Assembly: GCA_947461205.1 (NCBI GenBank)
Contig: CANHJG010000052.1
Coordinates: 1-33,293 of the forward strand
Direction: 5' to 3'
DNA length: 33,293 nt
Origin: Opitutia bacterium
GTDB taxonomy: Bacteria; Verrucomicrobiota; Verrucomicrobiia; Opitutales; Opitutaceae
In this document: one piece after another, positions 8,667-16,155 of the stretch
Layout: the number at the start of each line of letters is the position of its first letter
How positions within the stretch are numbered: position 1 is the stretch's first letter
Program-made: the position numbers and the translations under genes
Notes under the pieces: model-generated
The model's database searches: none
The model's input: only the letters and a program-made list of their open reading frames with translations
Told to the model about the DNA's origin: nothing

Positions 8667-9083
8667 TTAGGGCGTTCGGCCGCTCAGCGCGGAGTAGAGC
8701 CCGGCGATGATGACGGCGACGACGGCGAGGGCGCCGAAGAAGTAGAGGAAGCAGCCCTGGCGCACGTCGGTCTTCAGCGAGTCGGGTTGGACGCGGTATT
8801 TTTCGAGGATGGCATCGGCGGCGGCGGCGACGGCCGGGTTTTCACCACGGGCGGTCGCAGGGTCCCGGGCGGCGGCGGCCTGATGCGCGGCGATGGCGGC
8901 AGCCTGGGACGCGAGATAGCCGGGCTGGGGCAGGGGGGCCCGGGCAGGGCGCGGCGAGGGAGCCGGGGTGGGCGTCGTGGTCGCGTCCGCGGCGGAGGTC
9001 GCGGCGATTTCGCGATCGAGCCAGGCCAATTGCTCTTGGCTGAGCGCGCGCTGGCGGAGGAGGTCCTGGAGGCGGTCGGACAT
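8667..9083 (-). CDS. Hypothetical single-pass membrane protein
   Basis: The family of this 138-residue protein is not recognised. The N-terminus (MSDRLQDLLRQRALSQEQLAWLDREIA) looks helical and possibly coiled-coil. A Pro/Ala/Thr-rich linker follows at about 30-85. A conserved-looking segment, AAADAILEKYRVQPDSLKTD, precedes one hydrophobic helix near the C-terminus (CFLYFFGALAVVAVIIAGLYSAL, about 110-132). It would be tail-anchored with most of the chain on one side of the membrane. It lies after rpmA but is separated from it by a strong terminator, so it probably has its own promoter in the short gap at 9084-9128. Coding status rests on the clear ATG, sensible composition and the hydrophobic helix. 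Confidence 0.7.
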   Translation of the reverse strand: MSDRLQDLLRQRALSQEQLAWLDREIAATSAADATTTPTPAPSPRPARAPLPQPGYLASQAAAIAAHQAAAARDPATARGENPAVAAAADAILEKYRVQPDSLKTDVRQGCFLYFFGALAVVAVIIAGLYSALSGRTP

Positions 9084-9128
9084 GCGGGGCGCAACGGTCA
9101 GCCGGGGCGGTCGCGGCTAGCAACCCAC

Positions 9129-9157
9129 AAAAAAGCGCCGGATGTGCGTCCGGCGCT
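9129..9157 (-). terminator. Intrinsic terminator after rpmA
   Basis: A perfect 9-bp stem (9134-9142 with 9149-9157, AGCGCCGGA/TCCGGCGCT) encloses a six-base loop. On the minus strand it is followed by six Ts (As at 9129-9134 on the plus strand). It begins about 23 bases after the rpmA stop, the expected place for the end of the rplU-rpmA transcript. Confidence 0.93.
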
Positions 9158-9179
9158 GAAATGAAGACTGAGCGTGGAC

Positions 9180-9425
9180 TCAGGCGGTGACGATCGCCAC
9201 GCGGCGGTGCGGCTTGTCGTATTTGACGGTGCCGTCCTTGAGCGCGAAGAGCGTCCAATCGCGGCCGATCCCGACGTTCTTGCCGGCGTGGAGCTTGCTG
9301 CCGCGCTGACGGATGATGATCGTGCCCGCGAGCACGGATTCTCCGCCGAAGCGCTTAATACCGAGCCGTTTTGAGTGACTCTCGCGTCCGTTGACTGATG
9401 TGCCCTGACCTTTTTTATGCGCCAT
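9180..9425 (-). CDS. rpmA: 50S ribosomal protein L27
   Basis: L27 sits at the peptidyl-transferase centre of the large subunit, with its flexible N-terminus reaching the P-site tRNA. The 81-residue product starts [20 protein letters not shown], with the conserved GRES and [10 protein letters not shown] segments and the core [19 protein letters not shown]. It has the short N-terminus typical outside Firmicutes, so no N-terminal processing by a Prp-type protease is expected. It follows rplU after a 15-base gap containing a good ribosome-binding site and is closed by an intrinsic terminator. Confidence 0.98.
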   Translation of the reverse strand: MAHKKGQGTSVNGRESHSKRLGIKRFGGESVLAGTIIIRQRGSKLHAGKNVGIGRDWTLFALKDGTVKYDKPHRRVAIVTA

Positions 9426-9434
9426 GGTGGGGGG

Positions 9435-9442
9435 TCCTTTTT
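9435..9442 (-). promoter_or_regulatory. Ribosome-binding site of rpmA
   Basis: On the minus strand AAAAAGGA lies nine bases before the rpmA ATG and overlaps the rplU stop codon. It is one of the few convincing Shine-Dalgarno sequences in the window and fixes the L27 start. Confidence 0.75.
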
Positions 9443-9755
9443 AAGCGTTGATGGATTCGATCTTGATCACGGAAAGCTCCTGGCGGTGGCCGCGTTTACG
9501 CTCCATGCCCTTGCGCTTCTTTTTCTTGAACACGATGACCTTATCACCGCGTTTGTTTTCGAGAATCTTGGCGGAAACTGACGCGCCGACGAGGCGGGGG
9601 GTGCCGACTTTGTAGCCTTCACCCTCACCGGCGGCGAGCACGTCTTTGATTTCGACGGTCGAGCCTTTTTCGGTGCCGGGATAGCGGTTAACGATAAGGA
9701 TGTCGCCCTCGGTGACAGTGAACTGCTGCCCTTGGGTTTTGATAGTGGCTTTCAT
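9441..9755 (-). CDS. rplU: 50S ribosomal protein L21
   Basis: L21 is a large-subunit protein that binds 23S rRNA. The 104 residues contain the family pattern: an N-terminal beta segment ([14 protein letters not shown]), [10 protein letters not shown], and the basic C-terminal loop [20 protein letters not shown] followed by IKIESI. In the usual YxTGGKQ position this protein has IKTQGQQ, a mild divergence. It is the first gene of the rplU-rpmA pair, the arrangement found in most bacteria. The 78-base AT-richer upstream gap (9756-9833) presumably carries the promoter, although no consensus pair was clear. Confidence 0.97.
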   Translation of the reverse strand: MKATIKTQGQQFTVTEGDILIVNRYPGTEKGSTVEIKDVLAAGEGEGYKVGTPRLVGASVSAKILENKRGDKVIVFKKKKRKGMERKRGHRQELSVIKIESINA

Positions 9756-9833
9756 AAATAAAACCGCACAACAAGCGTTTTTACGGGGGCGAACGCAAGG
9801 ATTATTTGCTGGAAGTTCCGCAAAATCCGCGGG

Positions 9834-10757
9834 CTAGGCGGCGGGTTCGGGAAACTCGGCGATCCCGGGGTGCGCGGCATTGGCCGCGGCGGCGGGCAGG
9901 GAGGCCACGACGGAGTCCTTCCAGCTCAGGCCGCGATGAAAGCGGGCGTGCAGCACCCCGGCGAGCATGACGTCACCGGAGCCGGTCGCGGACACCTGGC
10001 GGACTTTGGGGGGGAGAATCGTCTCGGGCGCGTGGTGATCCGCGCTCAACCAGACAGGCGCGGCGCCGTCCGAGACCACCCAGCGCAGAGCGCGAAACCG
10101 GTCGCGCGCCAGCTGGAGCAGTTCGCCGCCGGAGAGTTTTTGCTCGGCGGCGGGAAACAGGGTGACGAATTCGGTGCGGTTGATTCGGATCAAGGAGGCG
10201 GTTTCATGGGCGAACCAGCCGAGGGCCGGTCCGTAGGTATCCACAATCAGCGGTCCGCGCTCGGGCCAGCGGTGAAAGATGGCGCGCAGCGGATCGTAGG
10301 CGGGGGACGCCCAGCCCGGCAGGCTGCCGCACACCGCGAGGACGGACCCGGCGGGCTGGGCTTGGAGGAATTCGCCGCAGGCTGTGAGGGCGTCGGCATC
10401 CGGCGCGTGGTCCGGCCCGAGGAAGGTGGTCTCGGCGAAGCTGCCGCTGCGGACGACGGTGCCGGAGCGGGTGGGGGCGGACGTGGCAAACGCCCGGTGG
10501 CCGAGGCCGCGACGGGTGAGCCAGGCCGCGCATTCGGCGCCGGTGGCCCCGCCGGTGAAGCATAGGGCGGTGTTGGGCGCGCGGAGGCGGGTGAGCATTT
10601 TGGAGACATTGATGCCCTTGCCGCCGACTTGGAAACGCTCGGTGCGCGCGCGTTGGGTCGTGCCGGCGGTCCAGGTGTCGAACTCGAGCGTGCGCTCGGC
10701 GAGGAGGTTGGCGGTGAGGGTGAAAATATGGGGCGCTGGCGCGGCGGGCGTGATCAT
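9834..10757 (-). CDS. PfkB-family carbohydrate kinase (1-phosphofructokinase-like)
   Basis: This 307-residue kinase probably phosphorylates a hexose phosphate or related sugar with ATP. The PfkB signatures are present: GGKGINVSKML near residue 43 (substrate site, closest to FruK/LacC-type kinases) and VSATGSGDVMLAGVL near the C-terminus, where GSGD supplies the catalytic aspartate. The ATG at 10757 overlaps the TGA of the upstream transporter gene as ATGA, so the two are translationally coupled. The pairing with an MFS permease suggests uptake followed by phosphorylation. No PTS component is present to support the fructose-1-phosphate route, so the substrate is left open. Confidence 0.85.
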   Translation of the reverse strand: MITPAAPAPHIFTLTANLLAERTLEFDTWTAGTTQRARTERFQVGGKGINVSKMLTRLRAPNTALCFTGGATGAECAAWLTRRGLGHRAFATSAPTRSGTVVRSGSFAETTFLGPDHAPDADALTACGEFLQAQPAGSVLAVCGSLPGWASPAYDPLRAIFHRWPERGPLIVDTYGPALGWFAHETASLIRINRTEFVTLFPAAEQKLSGGELLQLARDRFRALRWVVSDGAAPVWLSADHHAPETILPPKVRQVSATGSGDVMLAGVLHARFHRGLSWKDSVVASLPAAAANAAHPGIAEFPEPAA

Positions 10758-12169
10758 GGGGTCGGCGCGGGCTCTTTTTTCTCTGCTTTGAAGAAGATGT
10801 AGTTGGTCAGAAAACTCAGGCCGAGGACGCCGCTGAGGGTGCGGATGTTCCGCATGGCGCCGAACACCATGGTGAGCGAGCTCGCCTGCGGTTCGTGGAC
10901 GCGGCGGAGGAGGACGCAGCCGCTGAGTGCGAGCACGGGCTGGAGGAGGAAGCACACGTGGTAGACGCCGAGGGGATCTGAGCCGCGGTCGAGGGCGTGG
11001 GTGAGAATCCCGCCGCCGGTGATCGGGGCGATGGCGGCGACGAGGGACGTGATGGCGAGGTTGATCCCGATGGCGAGGTTCTTGGCTTCGACCGGGATCA
11101 GGCGGAGCAAAATAATGAACTGGCCGAGGATGAAACCGGCGCTGGTGATCCCGCCCCAGATCCACATGGCGTAGAGCAGGCCGCTGTTGGCTGGGGTGAG
11201 GAAACACCACGTGAAGTTCTGCACCTGCCAGAGAATCAGTGAGGCGATCATCACGGATTTATTGCCGTAACGGTCGAGCAGTTTGCCCCAGGCGGGCAGC
11301 GAGAGGGCGCCGCCGAGCTGGGCGAGGGTCGCGAGCACACCGACGTCGAAGGCGGAGAAGTCCAACTGCTCGAACATGAAGACATGGTAGAACGGGCCGA
11401 AGCAATTGGCGGCGAAGGACCAGGCGGCGCCGAAGGCGATGAAGAGCAGAAACGACCGCGAGCCGGCGATGACGCGGAGCTGGTCGGGCAGCGGGAGGGC
11501 GACGGTGACGGCGGGTTGGCGGGCGCGGGTCGGGCTCTGCCACTGCCAGCGCAGCGAGAACACGCGCATGATTACGGCGGCGGCGATGATGAGCTGAAAC
11601 GCGGGCACGGCGTAGTCCCACTGGGCGAGCGCCCAGCCGGCGACGAGGAGAAACAGGAGGGTGGAGACCTGGAGGGTGCCGTTGCGGCGGCCGAAATATT
11701 TGCCGCGCAGCCGGGAGGGGACCCACTCTTGAATCCACGCGTTCCACGAGACGCCGGCGACGGCGGCGAAGCAGCTGGAGAGCAGAAACCAGACGATGAA
11801 ACACTGGCCGGCGACGGTGGGATTGTCGCGCGGGACCCACGGCAGGAGCAGTCCGGCGGCGGCCCAAGTGACGAGGTGAAGCGAGGCGGCGAGGACGGTG
11901 ATGGTCTTGGGCGGCTTCCATTTCGCGAGAAACGGGGCGGCGAAGATCTGGAGGAAGTTGCCGAAGAACGGGAGCGCGCAGATCAGGCCGATGGTGGTCT
12001 TCGGCAGCGGATAGGCCTTCGCCACGAGCGCGGTCATGAAGACATTGACCGGCAGCGACATCGTCACGAGGGGCATGGCCATGATGCCCTCGGCGGTGCA
12101 GAGCCGGAGGGAGCGGAGGAGGTCGGCCTTTTGGTGGACGGCGGCGGTGCGCCCGGTGGTTGCGTTCAC
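10754..12169 (-). CDS. MFS transporter
   Basis: The 471-residue polytopic protein has about twelve hydrophobic segments. The signature of the 2-3 cytoplasmic loop of major facilitator proteins is present in diverged form. A central-loop segment (RGKYFGRRNGTLQVS) resembles the RGRYFGRR motif of a group of permeases common in Verrucomicrobiota and Planctomycetota. The start is a GTG at 12169, preceded by no ribosome-binding site; an internal start is possible, but the first helix begins well downstream (MAMPLVTMSLPVNVFM), so little changes. It overlaps the kinase gene by four bases and probably imports that kinase's substrate. The substrate itself cannot be told from sequence. Confidence 0.85.
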   Translation of the reverse strand: MNATTGRTAAVHQKADLLRSLRLCTAEGIMAMPLVTMSLPVNVFMTALVAKAYPLPKTTIGLICALPFFGNFLQIFAAPFLAKWKPPKTITVLAASLHLVTWAAAGLLLPWVPRDNPTVAGQCFIVWFLLSSCFAAVAGVSWNAWIQEWVPSRLRGKYFGRRNGTLQVSTLLFLLVAGWALAQWDYAVPAFQLIIAAAVIMRVFSLRWQWQSPTRARQPAVTVALPLPDQLRVIAGSRSFLLFIAFGAAWSFAANCFGPFYHVFMFEQLDFSAFDVGVLATLAQLGGALSLPAWGKLLDRYGNKSVMIASLILWQVQNFTWCFLTPANSGLLYAMWIWGGITSAGFILGQFIILLRLIPVEAKNLAIGINLAITSLVAAIAPITGGGILTHALDRGSDPLGVYHVCFLLQPVLALSGCVLLRRVHEPQASSLTMVFGAMRNIRTLSGVLGLSFLTNYIFFKAEKKEPAPTP

Positions 12170-12197
12170 GATGCGTTTGGGGCGGAATCAAAGCGGC

Positions 12198-12725
12198 ATG
12201 GGCCGGATTATTAAAGCGAAAGAACTGTGGGCGAAGAAAACGGTTGCGTTGGCGCGTCGGTTGCTCGGTGAGCAACTCGTGCGCCGGCCCGCGGACGGGC
12301 GCGTCGAGGCGCGGAGGATCGTCGAGACCGAGGCGTAGGACGGGGAGGGCGACCGGGCGCGTCCCGCGCGCGCGGGGCGGACGAAGCGGACGGAGGTCAT
12401 GTGTGCGGCGGGCGGGGTCTTGTATGGCTATCTCTGTTACGGCGTGCACGAGTGGCTGAACCTCGTGGTGGGGCCGCAGGACTGGCCGGCGGTGGTGCTG
12501 ATCCGGGGTGTCGCGGCGGCGAGCGGGCCCGGGCGGGTGACGCGGGCGCTGAAGATCGGGCGCGAACTCAACGGGGTGGAGTCGACACCGGCCGCGGGTG
12601 GGTTGTGGCTCGAGGACCACGGGGTCCACGAGCCGCGAAGCGCGGTCACGGTGACGCCGCGGATTGGGGTCGATGACGCGGGGCCGCTGGGGGCGGAGAA
12701 ACGGTGGCGGTTTATTTTTACGCCC
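12198..12725 (+). pseudogene. 3-methyladenine DNA glycosylase (AAG/Mpg family), nonsense-mutated
   Basis: AAG-type enzymes excise alkylated purines from DNA. The frame from ATG 12198 gives a good N-terminus (KELWAKKTVALARRLLGEQL, then RRIVETEA). It stops at TAG 12336-12338, exactly where the family has the tyrosine of VETEAY that stacks on the flipped base. The same frame continues with strong homology: DGEGDRARPARAGRTKRTEVM, LYGYLCYGVHEWLNLVVGP, VLIRGV, GPGRVTRAL and TPRIGVDDAGP. The active-site histidine of the usual HARAGRT reads PARAGRT, and the tyrosine after EVM is cysteine. A nonsense change plus loss of active-site residues indicates a true pseudogene rather than a sequencing error. 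The frame stays open into the end of the opposing glycosyltransferase gene. Confidence 0.85.
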
Positions 12726-13596
12726 GAGGCGGGAGACGAAGGCGGAGCGCGGCCTCGACGTCGGCGAGCGAGATTGAGTCGAGGGCCGGGCCGCGTTTGA
12801 GCACGTGAACATGCGGGGCGGGCGGCGCCCAGAGTGCGGGGTCGGTGGGGCCGAAGAGCAGGAGGCTCGGGACCCCGCAGGCGGCGGCGAGATGGCTGAT
12901 CCCGGAATCGTGGCCGAGGAAAAAACGGCACTGCGCGAGGAGGGGGACGAGTTCGCGGAGCGGAAGCCGGTGGGCGGGCGTGCCGAAGGGGGCGAGGGCG
13001 GTGGCGGCGGCGGGGTCGGCTTCGCCGGTGATGAGGAGAAGATCGGCGCGATGCTCGCGGGTGAGCGCGGTGCAGAGCTCGGTCCAGCGGGCGAGCGGCC
13101 AATTTTTTAGGATGGAGCCGCTGCCGGCGTGAACGGCGACCAGCCGGGCGCCGGGCGCGGGCGTGGCGAGCGCGTGATGGAAGGTGGCGGTCGTCAGGCC
13201 AAGGGTGCGCAGGGGGGCGCAGTAGTGGGCGGCGGCAGGGGCGACGGTGGGCAGCGCGGAGGACGTCAGGAAGATCGGCGCAGAAAGACCGTGAAAATGG
13301 CGGGCGAGGGTATGGTCGGGGTCGGGCCAGAAATTGAGGACGAGATCGAAGGTCGCGAGTTCGGCGGCGAAATCGGCCGGGAGCGGCGCGTCGGTATAGA
13401 GCGCGGCCCAGCGGGATTCGTGTTGCGAGTGGACGCGATCAAGCAGGCGGGAGTCGAGGGCGAGGGCGGCCGCGGTGGCGTTGCCGACGAGCGCGAGGTG
13501 GGCGGCGGGCCAGCGACGGCGCAGGAGCGCGAGGGCCGGAAGGGTGACGAGGAAGTCGCCGAGCGCGCCGCCTCTAAGGACGAGAATTTTTCGCAT
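12718..13596 (-). CDS. Glycosyltransferase family 9 (heptosyltransferase-like)
   Basis: The 292-residue protein resembles ADP-heptose:LPS heptosyltransferases. It has an N-terminal Rossmann strand with KILVLRGGALGDFLVTLPAL, a mid-protein VHAGSGSILKNWPLARW, and the C-terminal donor-binding block GHDSGISHLAAACGVPSLLLFGPTDP, all characteristic of GT9. It is shorter than most members (about 340). It would add a sugar to a lipopolysaccharide core or another envelope glycan at the inner membrane. The start overlaps the end of the DUF3108 gene by 23 bases, making it the last gene of a packed minus-strand run. The sugar specificity is unknown. Confidence 0.87.
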   Translation of the reverse strand: MRKILVLRGGALGDFLVTLPALALLRRRWPAAHLALVGNATAAALALDSRLLDRVHSQHESRWAALYTDAPLPADFAAELATFDLVLNFWPDPDHTLARHFHGLSAPIFLTSSALPTVAPAAAHYCAPLRTLGLTTATFHHALATPAPGARLVAVHAGSGSILKNWPLARWTELCTALTREHRADLLLITGEADPAAATALAPFGTPAHRLPLRELVPLLAQCRFFLGHDSGISHLAAACGVPSLLLFGPTDPALWAPPAPHVHVLKRGPALDSISLADVEAALRLRLPPRA

Positions 13597-14362
13597 CCGG
13601 AACGGCGGCGGAGGGCGGTGCCTCGTAGCGGGAGAGCGTGGCGACGCCGGTGCCGATTTTGAACTCCACTTCGAAACGCACGGGCAACCGGCGCGCGTCC
13701 TGAGAAATCCAGACGCGGACGCTCGAGCCCTTTTTGAACATGCCCTTGGGCGGAGTCTTTTCCATGCGCGGCTCGAGGACGAGCGTGTTGAAGGTCCCGA
13801 AGGACGTGCTGATTTCCTCGTAGCGGGCGGCGTGAAGGGTGAGCTCGTAGAAGTCGTCGTCGAAGAGGACGAGGGCGTCGCGTTGCTCGCCGGGCTTGAG
13901 GTCCCAGCTGCGGGTCTGCAGGAGGCAGGTGATGAGGTCCATCGGGTCGCCGGGAGGCAGGGGCAGGAGGCGCGGGGGCTGCTCCGGAATCGTGCGGGTG
14001 TAGAGTGCGTGCGCAGCGGCGTAGTCGAACGCGACGGCGTGGGCGGAGCGTTTGTGGCGCTGCTCGTTGGACTCGGTGAGCGAGAGCAGGCGGCCGGTGG
14101 CGGGGTCGAAGAGGGATTCAGCTTTGGCCTCGAACGGCAGCAGCATCCGGGCGAGTCCGCGGGTGTGGGTGGTGGTGGTCACGCGGAGACGCGGGGCGGG
14201 CCCGGAGGTGTCGGCGGCGGCGGAGACCCTGATTTCGCCTGCGCCCGGCAGCACGGCCCAGGAAACCTTGAACGTGAAGGCCTCGCCGTCGCGCAGGGCG
14301 AGCGCGGTCTCGGCCGCGAGCGGGAGGGCGGCGAGCAGGAAGAGGGCGAGTTTAGGAACCAT
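13574..14362 (-). CDS. DUF3108 domain-containing exported protein
   Basis: The 262 residues start with a clear signal peptide (MVPKLALFLLAALPLAAETA). The rest matches the DUF3108 pattern: FKVSWAVLPGAGEIRVS, THTRGLARML, FDPATGRLLSL, DPMDLITCLLQTRSW, then FGTFNTLVLEPRME, VRVWISQDARRLPVRFEVEFKIGT. Members are periplasmic beta-rich proteins of unknown function, with a fold probably related to lipid or lipoprotein carriers. Longer upstream in-frame starts exist but would bury the signal peptide, so ATG 14362 is preferred. It lies between a VanZ-like gene and a GT9 gene, suggesting an envelope role. Confidence 0.85.
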   Translation of the reverse strand: MVPKLALFLLAALPLAAETALALRDGEAFTFKVSWAVLPGAGEIRVSAAADTSGPAPRLRVTTTTHTRGLARMLLPFEAKAESLFDPATGRLLSLTESNEQRHKRSAHAVAFDYAAAHALYTRTIPEQPPRLLPLPPGDPMDLITCLLQTRSWDLKPGEQRDALVLFDDDFYELTLHAARYEEISTSFGTFNTLVLEPRMEKTPPKGMFKKGSSVRVWISQDARRLPVRFEVEFKIGTGVATLSRYEAPPSAAVPDAKNSRP

Positions 14363-14468
14363 GACGTGCGCGGACAGAACGTGATTGGGTGCCCAAGGGC
14401 GATGCCGAAGTGCGGCGGGAGTGAAACCAAGGCGCATCGATGCGAGCGGAGGTTCGCGGGACGCAGGG

Positions 14469-14888
14469 TCACGCGCGGCGCAACTGCCGAAGGTGTCGGG
14501 CGACCCCGACCAAAAGCCGCGCCACGGCGAGGCCGCCGAGGCTCGCACCGCTGTCACGCCAATCGAAGACCCGCTGGGGCAGCCAGATTTGGGGCACCTC
14601 GATGACGATCGCGAACGCGGCGAGGGCAAGCACGTGACGCGGACGGCGCCCCACCGAGGCGAAAACGAAGAGGCCCAAGGCCCAAAACGCGACCGCATGG
14701 CGGAGCACGCCGTGGTGATCGGCCCAACGGCTGAGCCAGCGCGGAATCCGCTGGACCTCGGTGAGGAAGGCGGAGGAGCGGAGGGAGAGGTAGGCCAGGG
14801 CGCCAAGACCGAGCGCGGTCAACCCCACGGCAAAGGGGCGGAGGCGGGCAGAGCCCGGAGGGGGCACGGCGGGAGGGGGCTCCGTCAC
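14469..14888 (-). CDS. VanZ-like family membrane protein
   Basis: The 139-residue protein has about four hydrophobic helices and the VanZ-type ending, IEVPQIWLPQRVFDWRDSGASLGGLAVARLL, in which an acidic D..AS.GG segment follows the third helix. VanZ proteins are small membrane proteins of uncertain biochemical role; the founding member gives low-level teicoplanin resistance. The start is a GTG at 14886-14888 that shares GTGA with the stop of the upstream MBL-fold gene, indicating translational coupling. Confidence is good for the family and low for function. Confidence 0.8.
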   Translation of the reverse strand: MTEPPPAVPPPGSARLRPFAVGLTALGLGALAYLSLRSSAFLTEVQRIPRWLSRWADHHGVLRHAVAFWALGLFVFASVGRRPRHVLALAAFAIVIEVPQIWLPQRVFDWRDSGASLGGLAVARLLVGVARHLRQLRRA

Positions 14889-15886
14889 GTGGGCGCGGGG
14901 GCCGGGGTAAATAGGTCAAGCTGGTTGGCGTGGCCGAGGGCGAGGGCCTCGATCCCGCGGTGGCGCAGGGTGGCGGCGAATTCGCGGGCGAAGCCGTGCA
15001 GCGTGAAGACGCGCTTGGGTTGCACCCGTTCGACAAATTTGAGCAGGCTCGGGTAGTCGGCGTGATCGGAAAGCGGAAACGCGGCGGTGCAACGGCTGCG
15101 GTAAATCGTGGAGGCATCGAGGGCCCAGCCGGTGATCACGGCGGTGCGCACGGCGGGAATGCGGCTGAGCAGACCCCGGGAGTGGGCGGGGCAGATGACG
15201 ATGTGGCCGGCGACCTCGCGGCCGTCGAATTCGCGGAAGGCGGGAAACGTGACGCCGAGTTTTTCGTAGACGCGCGTAAGGCGGAGCGTCTCGGCGTGGA
15301 GCATGATCGGGAGGCCGGCGGTCGCGAGGGCGCGGAGGACTTCCTGACTTTTGCCGAGGCTGTAGCAGAGCAGGGCGGGCGTCGCGCCGTCGGCGACGGA
15401 CTGTTGGCAGAAGGCGATGATTTGCGCGATCACATCGGCTTCCGGGGGCATGACGTAGCGCGGGAGGGCGAACGTCGTTTCCATGATGAGCGTGTCGGCG
15501 CGGGGCGTGGCACAGGGTTCGGCGGCGAGACCGGGGCGGAGTTTGAAGTCGCCGGTGTAGAGCAGCGAACCGTAGTCGGCGGAATCGAGGAGGATCTGGC
15601 TGGAGCCGAGAATGTGACCGGCGGGATGGAGAGTGGCGGTGACGCCGAACTCAAGGGCGTGCGGGACGCCGAAGGGCAGCTCGGTCATGAGGCGCTTGCC
15701 GGGGATACGGGCGTGAAGGAAGCGGGCGGTGCCGGGCGTGCAGAGGATTTCCTGGTGGCGCGCGACGTGGTCGGAGTGCGCGTGCGACACGAAGGAGCGT
15801 GCGGTGCGGGCCTGCGCGTCGAGCCACCAGCCGATTTGCGGAAGGTGGACGCCCTTGCGGAAAACGATCTCCCACGGCTTGGCCAT
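14885..15886 (-). CDS. MBL-fold beta-CASP-like exonuclease family protein (mRNA 3'-end processing factor-like)
   Basis: The 333-residue protein has the metallo-beta-lactamase zinc motif SHAHSDH (His35, His37, Asp39, His40), then HPAGHILGSSQILL and LLYTGDF, and the METTF segment typical of CPSF73/Ysh1-like and DNA-ligase-associated MBL exonucleases. These proteins cleave RNA or DNA by two-metal hydrolysis. A C-terminal SDHADYPSLLKFVERVQPKRVFTLHG supplies the last conserved histidines. It is not next to an ATP-dependent ligase here, so the DNA-repair version of the family is not supported by context. The ATG at 15886 overlaps the preceding gene's stop as TGATG. Confidence 0.88.
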   Translation of the reverse strand: MAKPWEIVFRKGVHLPQIGWWLDAQARTARSFVSHAHSDHVARHQEILCTPGTARFLHARIPGKRLMTELPFGVPHALEFGVTATLHPAGHILGSSQILLDSADYGSLLYTGDFKLRPGLAAEPCATPRADTLIMETTFALPRYVMPPEADVIAQIIAFCQQSVADGATPALLCYSLGKSQEVLRALATAGLPIMLHAETLRLTRVYEKLGVTFPAFREFDGREVAGHIVICPAHSRGLLSRIPAVRTAVITGWALDASTIYRSRCTAAFPLSDHADYPSLLKFVERVQPKRVFTLHGFAREFAATLRHRGIEALALGHANQLDLFTPAPAPT

Positions 15887-16155
15887 CACCGAAAGCGCAC
15901 GAGGCCCAGCACGAGCGAAACAAGGAGGAGGGTCGCGACCACATACCAATACCATGCGATGCCGCGACGGGCGGGCGGGGCGTCGGCCTCGTCGGCGTAG
16001 GCGGAGTCGGGAAGGTCGAGGCCGTCGTAAACGGAGTCGATGGATTCGCGCCAGCCGGAGCGTTCGTCGGCGCCGCATTCCGGGCAGGCGCGGGCGCGGC
16101 GGGTCAGGGGGGCGCCGCAGTTGGCGCAGGCGTCGGGCGGCGGGCGCTCAGCCAT
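15886..16155 (-). CDS. Zinc-ribbon, single-pass membrane protein
   Basis: The 89-residue protein begins with a zinc ribbon formed by two CxxC pairs (CANCGAPLTRRARACPECG). An acidic linker follows, then one C-terminal membrane helix (WYWYVVATLLLVSLVLGLV) ending in a short basic tail. Such proteins are common and mostly uncharacterised. It overlaps the upstream permease gene by eight bases and the downstream MBL gene by TGATG, so translation of the three is probably coupled. The ATG at 16155 is chosen because it directly precedes the zinc ribbon. The function is unknown. Confidence 0.8.
   Translation of the reverse strand: MAERPPPDACANCGAPLTRRARACPECGADERSGWRESIDSVYDGLDLPDSAYADEADAPPARRGIAWYWYVVATLLLVSLVLGLVRFR

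Noticed and set aside
9834-11210. A longer version of the kinase gene beginning inside the MFS gene
   Set aside because: The first 150 residues are Arg/Pro/His-rich shadow of the transporter. The PfkB fold begins at ATG 10757, which overlaps the transporter stop as ATGA.
14885-15886. Ligase-associated DNA repair exonuclease
   Set aside because: The MBL motifs fit that group, but its usual partners (an ATP-dependent DNA ligase and a Lhr-like helicase) are absent from the neighbourhood, so only the broader family is claimed.
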